Source: Geomonas agri (lineage in GTDB: Bacteria > Desulfobacterota > Desulfuromonadia > Geobacterales > Geobacteraceae). Taken from it: a stretch of DNA of 64,000 nucleotides. The position numbers were made by a program, and so were the translations under genes. The stretch is taken from assembly GCF_020179605.1 (NCBI RefSeq), contig NZ_JAINZO010000002.1, positions 186,001-250,000 on the forward strand. Reading direction: 5' to 3'. This document shows, piece after piece, positions 58,114 through 64,000 of this stretch. The notes beneath the pieces are model-generated. The model was not told the DNA's origin, made no database searches, and worked only from the letters and a program-made list of their open reading frames with translations. Every line of letters starts with the position of its first letter. The first letter of the stretch is position 1.

Positions 58114-58209
58114 CGGTCTTTTGGAACCATTGGACTGTTCAATTGTGGGCTCTGCGGCCGCACGGGACCGCACGTACATCAAGGAGAACTCTGCCGACAC
58201 GCGGCTACA

Positions 58210-59208
58210 TCACAACCGTACTAGCACCCGCCCCGTGACCTTTCCTTGCAGGATGCGCTCAATCTTCTCTTCCAGCCCCTCGAGTGACACCTCGGTCGCC
58301 ATCTGATCCAGCAATGCCGGGCGCCAGGGACCCGCCAGCCGCTGCCATACTTCCAGCCGCATCTCGCTCGGGCAGCGCGAGGAGTCGATGCCGACCAGGG
58401 TAACGGCGCGCAGGATGAAAGGATGCACGTTGACCGGGAGTTCCGCCGAGCCCACCAGGCCGCAGCAGGTGACGGTCCCGCCGTAGCGGGTCGATTTGAG
58501 CACCGCGGCAAGCGTCTCGCCACCGACTACGTCTACTGCACCGGCCCAGCGCTCCTTCATCAGGGCCCGCTCCCCTCCCGCGGTCACCTCTTCCCGCGAA
58601 ATGACCTCCGCCGCACCCATTTCCGTCAAGAAGGGGGCGTCCCCCGTCTTGCCGGTGGCGGCCACCACGCGGTAGCCCGCCTTGGCCAAGATGCTGACCG
58701 CCAGGGTACCGACACCACCGGTTGCGCCGGTGACCAGGATGTCGCCGCTTTCCGGCCTCACCCCCGCCCGCTCCAGTTTTAACACCGACAGGCCTGCCGT
58801 GAACCCGGCCGTTCCCAGGATCATGCTCTCCCGCAGGGTGAGTCCGGCTGGAAGGGGCACCGCCCATTGCGACGGGACTTGGATGTACTCGCCCCACCCT
58901 CCGTCGGTTTCCATACCGAGGTCATGCCCCGTTACCACCACCTGGTCACCCGGCTTGAACCTGCCGTCGCTGCAGGAGACGACCTCCCCCGCGGCATCGA
59001 TCCCCGGGGTGTGCGGGAACCGCCTGGTCACGCCGGGATGCCCGGTGGCGGAAAGGGCATCCTTGTAGTTGAGCGAGGAATAGTGCACCCGCACTAACAG
59101 CTCGCCCGCATCCAGTTCGTTTATGTCACGCTCTTTAACGCTCCTGGTGAAGGTTTGGTCCGCCCTCTTCTCCACCACCAGTGCTTTGAACCTCGTCTTT
59201 GTTCCCAT
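58210..59208 (-). CDS. YhdH/AcuI-type medium-chain quinone/acrylyl-CoA reductase
   Basis: A 332-residue zinc-independent medium-chain dehydrogenase. The N-terminal catalytic fold has VHYSSLNYKDALSATGHPGV and TPGIDAAGEVV; the cofactor fold has ILVTGATGGVGTLAVSIL (about 152) with VVAATGKT. The YhdH branch reduces acrylyl-CoA to propionyl-CoA with NADPH; quinone reductase is an alternative. GGAG six bases before the ATG at 59208 sets the start. No clear operon partner is present. Confidence 0.88.
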   Translation of the reverse strand: MGTKTRFKALVVEKRADQTFTRSVKERDINELDAGELLVRVHYSSLNYKDALSATGHPGVTRRFPHTPGIDAAGEVVSCSDGRFKPGDQVVVTGHDLGMETDGGWGEYIQVPSQWAVPLPAGLTLRESMILGTAGFTAGLSVLKLERAGVRPESGDILVTGATGGVGTLAVSILAKAGYRVVAATGKTGDAPFLTEMGAAEVISREEVTAGGERALMKERWAGAVDVVGGETLAAVLKSTRYGGTVTCCGLVGSAELPVNVHPFILRAVTLVGIDSSRCPSEMRLEVWQRLAGPWRPALLDQMATEVSLEGLEEKIERILQGKVTGRVLVRL

Positions 59209-59387
59209 GTAGTTCTCCGTGGAATATCTCTGTGTGATGATCCGACACAAGGATGATAACGGCTGGCAAAGAGAGGTCAAGCACAGCAGGATACTTGTGA
59301 ACCGCGGCGGTTGCCATCACCCCGGCAGCAGCTACAATGTATGTCTGCGTTAAAGATTAATTTTTTCACATATTGCAGGAGGCGGCC

Positions 59388-59834
59388 ATGGAAAAAACGG
59401 AGATGATCGACCGGCTGAACGACCTGATCCAGTTAGACGTCGATGCGGTCGAGGCCTACGAGCAGGCCATCAAGCACATCGGGTACAAGGACATCGCCAA
59501 GAGGTTTCGGGAGTACCAGGACGACCACCGTAACCACATCACCAACCTCACGGCATTGGTACAGCAGATGGATGGCACACCGCTCAAGCCGACCCCGGAC
59601 CTGAAGGGCTACCTGATCGAAGGATTCACCGCCCTCATGAGCCTGACCGGCGCCAGACAGGCCCTGGAGGCGATGAAAAGCAACGAAAAGCTGACCAATC
59701 GAAAGTACCAGGAAACCGTCGATCAGCCTTTTCCCGACGACGTGATGGAGGTCCTGCGCACCAACCTGTCGCAGGAGCTCTGGCACCTGTCCTACATAGA
59801 CGAGATCCTCACCATCCCGCGCCGCGAACTCTGA
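59388..59834 (+). CDS. Ferritin-like four-helix protein (DUF2383-type)
   Basis: A 148-residue all-helical protein. LNDLIQLDVDAVEAYEQAIK and KRFREYQDDHRNHITNLTAL, then LSQELWHLSYIDEIL, supply Glu, Asp and His residues positioned as in ferritin-like di-metal bundles. The family (PA2169/DUF2383-like) has no proven reaction. AGGAGG five bases before the ATG at 59388 rules out the TTG at 59373. It is transcribed away from the YhdH gene. Confidence 0.8.
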   Translation: MEKTEMIDRLNDLIQLDVDAVEAYEQAIKHIGYKDIAKRFREYQDDHRNHITNLTALVQQMDGTPLKPTPDLKGYLIEGFTALMSLTGARQALEAMKSNEKLTNRKYQETVDQPFPDDVMEVLRTNLSQELWHLSYIDEILTIPRREL

Positions 59835-59859
59835 TGCCCGCTCCGCGCCCCCGTACGAC

Positions 59860-59894
59860 AAAGGGCCGGCAACCTCGCATGGTTCCGGCCCTTT
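59860..59894. terminator. Bidirectional terminator
   Basis: AAAGGGCCGG and CCGGCCCTTT enclose a further AACC/GGTT pairing and a short loop, between the convergent ferritin-like and diguanylate cyclase genes. Confidence 0.75.
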
Positions 59895-59924
59895 CCCTAC
59901 TGTTGAGTAATCTTTATCCCACCT

Positions 59925-61208
59925 TCAGCTGACTGCCTGGGGGTACACCTGCCGAGCTCTCCTGTCCGTCTGCCGATTTGAAGCGACCACGTTGTTGCGG
60001 CCTTTAAGCTTGGCCCGGTACAGCGCCTGGTCGGCGGCCTCCACCAACTGCTGCCTGTCCGCGTCCAGGTCGGGAATCATGGCTGCAACGCCTGCGCTGA
60101 CAGTGACCACCGCCGCCACCGGCGAATGGCTGTGCGGGATTTGGAGCGCCTCCACCGCCTTGCGACAGGCCTTGGCAATGGTCGCCGCATCAGCGAGCCC
60201 GATGCCGGAAAGGAGCAGGACGAACTCCTCTCCGCCGTAGCGTGCCGCGGTATCCCCCGGTCGCCTGGCGAAGCGCCCCAGTTCCTGGGCTACCACCTTC
60301 AGGCAGTTGTCGCCGGCCTGGTGTCCGTAGTTGTCATTGAAGTTCTTGAAGAAATCGATGTCGAGGAAGATGAGTGCGATGTGCCTCTCCGAGCGGACTG
60401 CACGCTGCCACTCCTGGTCGAGCATGACCTCGAAATGGCGACGATTGCCGAGGCCGGTGAGCGGGTCGGAGATGGAGAGCCTGCGCAACTCGAGGGTGGC
60501 GTTCTGGAGCTGCCTATTTTCGTGCTCGAGGAGGTTGGCGTTCAGGAAGTCACGTCGCAGGTAGTTTTCCATCAGTGAGTTGGAGAACGCCCCGATGATG
60601 ATGGTAGCGATGATGCTGAAGCTGTTCTGGATCAGGATGGTGAGGTCGGTATGGTTGATGTAAATGGCCACGACCTCGTATGCCACCGTGGTTATCACCG
60701 CCCAGTAGACCGCGTAACGCAGTCTTAGGCTCACAAAGGTAAAAGCGCCCATAATGAGCAGCAAGAGGCCGGAGTAGTAGTAGTTCTTGGTGGGGGTCGG
60801 GTCGTAGTAGACCATGGAGACGATGCCCAGGCTCCCGACCAGCATCACTAGCGACACCACCGGCTGCATGAAGCGCCTGAGCTGTGCACAGTAGGTGAAA
60901 GCAAGGCCCGCGATGACCGTGGGGCAGACCACCGCGTAGCGGATGAACCACATGTGGGCCCGGTCCGCGGGGAGGAGCAGGCCGTCCACGAGCCCGAAAA
61001 CCGCGTAGAGGATGAGCCCGGTCAGCAGCGCTACCCGGACGTGTTTCAGCGTCTTTTCCCGGTAGTACTCGTTGAAGGCGGACTCCAGCGGTTGCGGAAA
61101 CTGGACCGACTTCAGCCCCCCCTCCCCCAAGGCCTCCCTGGCCTTTTGCACCATCTCAATCTCAGGGCCGGGGGTGGCCACATTCACATTTATGTCCATG
61201 TTGTGCAT
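59925..61208 (-). CDS. Membrane diguanylate cyclase (GGDEF)
   Basis: A 427-residue protein with six hydrophobic helices (about 58-215), a short coiled coil and a GGDEF domain (about 250-410). The active site reads RYGGEEF, and RPGD lies five residues before it, so the product-inhibition I-site (RxxD) is intact. The substrate-binding DIDFFKNFND segment is present. It should make c-di-GMP from GTP at the membrane. The membrane sensor resembles no named family I can identify. A candidate operator lies at its promoter. Confidence 0.9.
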   Translation of the reverse strand: MHNMDINVNVATPGPEIEMVQKAREALGEGGLKSVQFPQPLESAFNEYYREKTLKHVRVALLTGLILYAVFGLVDGLLLPADRAHMWFIRYAVVCPTVIAGLAFTYCAQLRRFMQPVVSLVMLVGSLGIVSMVYYDPTPTKNYYYSGLLLLIMGAFTFVSLRLRYAVYWAVITTVAYEVVAIYINHTDLTILIQNSFSIIATIIIGAFSNSLMENYLRRDFLNANLLEHENRQLQNATLELRRLSISDPLTGLGNRRHFEVMLDQEWQRAVRSERHIALIFLDIDFFKNFNDNYGHQAGDNCLKVVAQELGRFARRPGDTAARYGGEEFVLLLSGIGLADAATIAKACRKAVEALQIPHSHSPVAAVVTVSAGVAAMIPDLDADRQQLVEAADQALYRAKLKGRNNVVASNRQTDRRARQVYPQAVS

Positions 61209-61275
61209 ATCTCACTCATAGGCGCCATAGCGCATGCAACCCGGAGTTATTCAACTGACATAAAGCACGGTAGAC

Positions 61276-61284
61276 ATTATACCA
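61276..61284 (-). promoter_or_regulatory. Extended -10 promoter for diguanylate cyclase
   Basis: On the reverse strand TGGTATAAT is a perfect extended -10 element about 68 bp before the start codon. The palindrome CATTCATGAATG lies two bases further upstream, where a bound regulator would block or assist RNA polymerase. No good -35 is present, as expected for this promoter class. Confidence 0.55.
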
Positions 61285-61323
61285 GCATTCATGAATGTAC
61301 AACTAAATACCAGCTCTAATCCG

Positions 61324-61337
61324 GTGAGTTAACTCAC
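61324..61337. promoter_or_regulatory. 14-bp perfect palindrome, possible operator
   Basis: GTGAGTTAACTCAC is self-complementary over 14 bp. It lies about 45 bp upstream of the diguanylate cyclase -10 element. The regulator is unknown. Confidence 0.35.
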
Positions 61338-61521
61338 AAAAAATGCACAAACATATGTAAATGTGAATTCGGGAGTTATAGCAGGCACGGTGCCCCTTGC
61401 CCTGAGGGGCATCACCCATTCCACCCTTCACATATGCAACACTCTCGTTCCGGACCATAAATCAGCTTGCCGTCGCGACGTCCCCATCCTAGCCGCGGGG
61501 TCATGTACACAAAGGAGTTTG

Positions 61522-61550
61522 GGGGACTGGCACTATCGGAACCAGTCCCC
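61522..61550. repeat. Family C hairpin after YifB gene
   Basis: GGGGACTGG and CCAGTCCCC flank an 11-nt loop, three bases from the YifB stop codon. The central sequence differs from the copies at 35.6 and 63.2 kb. Confidence 0.65.
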
Positions 61551-61552
61551 TT

Positions 61553-63079
61553 TTAGGTCTTTCGGTCCAGGCTGCGGTACTGGATCGCTTCGGAGATGTG
61601 GTGCTCTTGGATAGACTCGCTTCCCTCAAGGTCCGCGATGGTCCGGGACACCTTAAGGATGCGGGTGTAGCTCCTGGCACTGAGTCCGAGGCGGTCGGTC
61701 ACCACCTCGAGCATCCGGTTCCCCGCCGCGTCGGGCTCGCAGAACTTGCGGATCATCCGGGCGGTCATCTGGGAGTTGCTCCTCACCTTAGTCCCCTTGA
61801 AACGCTCCTTCTGCACCTCCCGCGATTGCGCCACGCGCGCGGCTATGGCCGCGGAGCTCTCGCTCTCACCCCGGTCGGCTAGGTCGCGGTACTTCACCGC
61901 CGGGACTTCGATGTGGATGTCGATGCGGTCCAAAAGCGGTCCCGAAACGCGGGAACGATAGCGGTGGATCATGAGCGGAGTGCACGAGCACTGGTGTACC
62001 GGATCGGACAAGTACCCGCAAGGGCACGGATTCATTGCTGTAACGAGCATTATTCGGCTCGGATACGTGACCGAGGAGAGCGCCCGGGAGATGGTGACCC
62101 GGCCATCCTCCATGGGCTGGCGCAGCACTTCCAGGACGTGCTGCTTGAACTCGGGAAGCTCGTCCAGGAACAGGACGCCGTTGTGGGACAGCGAGACCTC
62201 ACCGGGCTTCGGGGTGTTGCTACCGCCGATGAGGCCGACGTCGGATATGGTGTGATGCGGGGAACGGAAAGGGCGGGTGGAGATGAGCGCATGGTCCCGC
62301 TCCAGTAGCCCCATCACGCTGTAGACCTTGGTGGTTTCGATGGCCTCCTCAAAGAGCATCGGGGGGAGGATGGAGGGGATGCGCCGGGCCAGCATGGTCT
62401 TGCCGGATCCGGGCGGACCAATCATCAGGATATTGTGACTTCCCGCTGCGGCAACCTCGAGGGCACGCTTTGCGTGCTCCTGTCCTTTCACCTCGGAGAA
62501 GTCGTCGCCGGCCTCGCACCCCTGGCTGAAGAGGGCCTCGATGTCGGCGCAGTACGGGGCGATGGCAAGGTTGCCGTTCAGGAATTCAACCACCTGGGAG
62601 AGTTCGGTGACGCCGATTACCTCCACCCCCTCGACCACACCTCCCTCGCAAACGTTCTCCGCCGGGATGATGATGCCGGCCAGCCCCGCCTCGCGTGCGG
62701 CGACCGCGACCGAGAGGCAGCCGCGCACGGGCTTGACACCGCCGTCCAGCGACAGCTCTCCCAAGAGGATGTAACGCTTGAGCAGTTCTTCTTTGATAAC
62801 GCCGGTGGCGGCGAGGATACCGATGGAGATGGGAAGGTCGAAGGAGGCCCCCTCTTTCTTGACATCGGCGGGGGCGAGGTTGACGGTGATCTTGCGATTG
62901 GGGAAATCGTAGCCGGAGTTTTTGAGCGCCGCCTTGACCCGGTCCTTGCTCTCCTTGACGGCGCCGTCGGGGAGCCCTACCGTGGCCAGTTGGGGAAGTC
63001 CCTGGGTGATGTCGACTTCCACGTCGACGAGGATGGCGTCGATGCCTAAGAGCGCGCTGGCGAGAACCTTGGCAAGCAT
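61553..63079 (-). CDS. YifB/ComM family Mg-chelatase-like AAA ATPase
   Basis: A 508-residue protein. The N-terminal Lon-protease-like domain has VDITQGLPQLATVGLPDGAV and the ATPase has Walker A MIGPPGSGKTMLARRIPS (about 213-230), Walker B VLFLDELPEF, a sensor-1 TAMNPCPCG and a C-terminal Mg_chelatase_C domain (about 410-505). ComM homologues are hexameric helicases that aid branch migration in transformation. The ATG at 63079 has GGGGG upstream; a TTG at 63091 is possible. Its relation to the DprA-like protein at 54.2 kb is unknown. Confidence 0.92.
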   Translation of the reverse strand: MLAKVLASALLGIDAILVDVEVDITQGLPQLATVGLPDGAVKESKDRVKAALKNSGYDFPNRKITVNLAPADVKKEGASFDLPISIGILAATGVIKEELLKRYILLGELSLDGGVKPVRGCLSVAVAAREAGLAGIIIPAENVCEGGVVEGVEVIGVTELSQVVEFLNGNLAIAPYCADIEALFSQGCEAGDDFSEVKGQEHAKRALEVAAAGSHNILMIGPPGSGKTMLARRIPSILPPMLFEEAIETTKVYSVMGLLERDHALISTRPFRSPHHTISDVGLIGGSNTPKPGEVSLSHNGVLFLDELPEFKQHVLEVLRQPMEDGRVTISRALSSVTYPSRIMLVTAMNPCPCGYLSDPVHQCSCTPLMIHRYRSRVSGPLLDRIDIHIEVPAVKYRDLADRGESESSAAIAARVAQSREVQKERFKGTKVRSNSQMTARMIRKFCEPDAAGNRMLEVVTDRLGLSARSYTRILKVSRTIADLEGSESIQEHHISEAIQYRSLDRKT

Positions 63080-63170
63080 GAGAACCCCCAACTAACGGTG
63101 AAGGGTAAGTTCCTGCGGTGGCTGCGGTGGTGCTCTGCTTCTGGTTTAGCGGCCCTCTTGCCTTCGCTCA

Positions 63171-63217
63171 CCCGAAAGGGGGGAAAAGGGGACAGGCACC
63201 TGACGGCGCCAGTCCCC
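63171..63217. repeat. Degenerate family B and intact family C repeat
   Basis: CCCGAAAGGGGGG (63171-63183) resembles a decayed family B hairpin and is followed within five bases by a family C hairpin (GGGGACAGGCACCTGACGGC...CAGTCCCC, 63188-63217). The C copy differs from that at 35629-35658 at only two of 30 positions. Confidence 0.7.
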
Positions 63218-63242
63218 TTACTGGGAAGGAGAAGGAGGGTTA

Positions 63243-64000
<758 letters not shown>

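Larger units (their letters stand above)
61209..61552. other. 344-bp non-coding region with palindromes and promoter
   Basis: This gap holds the diguanylate cyclase promoter, three short palindromes (CATTCATGAATG at 61286-61297, GTGAGTTAACTCAC at 61324-61337 and ACATATGT at 61351-61358), a GTGCCCC/GGGGCAT hairpin near 61390-61411 and a family C hairpin at its right end. No convincing gene is seen. Confidence 0.6.

Noticed and set aside
57981-58209. Possible c-di-GMP (GEMM) riboswitch before the chemoreceptor
   Set aside because: Geobacter relatives often have these upstream of such genes, but the conserved GEMM core and tetraloop receptor are not visible here. A sigma-28-type promoter explains the region better.
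61363-61614. 83-codon frame in the large intergenic region
   Set aside because: It has no ribosome site or recognisable domain, and it runs through the family C hairpin into the antisense of the YifB gene.

Overview
The window looks like a stretch of core chromosome from a Geobacter-type bacterium (Desulfuromonadia; Geomonas/Citrifermentans-like). That placement is inference from gene content: many PAS sensor kinases, chemoreceptors and diguanylate cyclase, a PilT ATPase beside recA, a Feo/Fur iron locus, tandem small heat-shock genes and high-GC coding sequence. No rRNA, tRNA, CRISPR array, prophage or classical insertion sequence was recognised. Nearly all sequence is coding, and intergenic gaps are short and unusually rich in palindromic repeats.

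Layout. 1-4.3 kb: the tail of one sensor kinase, a hybrid sensor kinase and an LtaS/MdoB-type membrane phosphotransferase. 4.4-5.8 kb: a reverse-strand short-chain dehydrogenase and a 428-bp element consisting of a DUF559 (Vsr-like) endonuclease gene inside perfect 35-bp inverted repeats. 6.0-9.7 kb: a tightly overlapping larB-larC-pgpA-cinA operon. 9.7-18.5 kb: a sensor kinase, recA-pilT-recX, alaS and a receiver-kinase protein. 18.5-26.4 kb: arginine biosynthesis argB-argD-argF-argG-(Nudix)-(nitrilase-like protein)-argH. 26.4-30.6 kb: a lipoprotein and the tRNA amidotransferase genes gatCAB. 30.7-35.6 kb: mtnA-glnE and a YbgC thioesterase. 35.7-39.1 kb, reverse strand: ileS-lspA. 39.3-43.1 kb: two tandem Kup potassium transporters. 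43.2-47.1 kb, reverse: a small hypothetical protein, an endonuclease/exonuclease/phosphatase protein and a large chemoreceptor. 47.4-48.9 kb: a hydrolase-OsmC fusion and a tiny YjfB-like motility protein. 49.0-54.7 kb, reverse: an iron-uptake operon (porin, feoA, feoA, feoB, Cys-rich partner) preceded by a Fur-box-like site and by fur itself, then a minimal DprA-like protein. 54.9-56.3 kb: three hsp20 genes. 56.4-64 kb: a chemoreceptor, a YhdH-type reductase, a ferritin-like protein, a diguanylate cyclase, a YifB/ComM-type ATPase and the 3' part of trxB.

How the parts connect. The arginine genes form one pathway but are interrupted by two non-arginine genes. The Feo/Fur genes with a candidate Fur operator form a self-contained ferrous-iron module. 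The YjfB-like gene and one chemoreceptor both carry sigma-28-like promoters with the same 8-11-8 layout, which ties them to a flagellar regulon.

The most unusual material is intergenic. There are three families of GC-rich palindromes: A, CCCTC...GAGGG, about a dozen copies often in inverted pairs; B, CCCCCCTT-loop-AAGGGGGG; and C, GGGGAC...GTCCCC. Single long inverted repeats of other types also occur. Family B bounds the DUF559 gene, supplies the purine run before its start codon and encodes the last residues of its product. This suggests a REP-like mobile system driven by a Vsr-like nuclease, and it is the best candidate here for a poorly described system.
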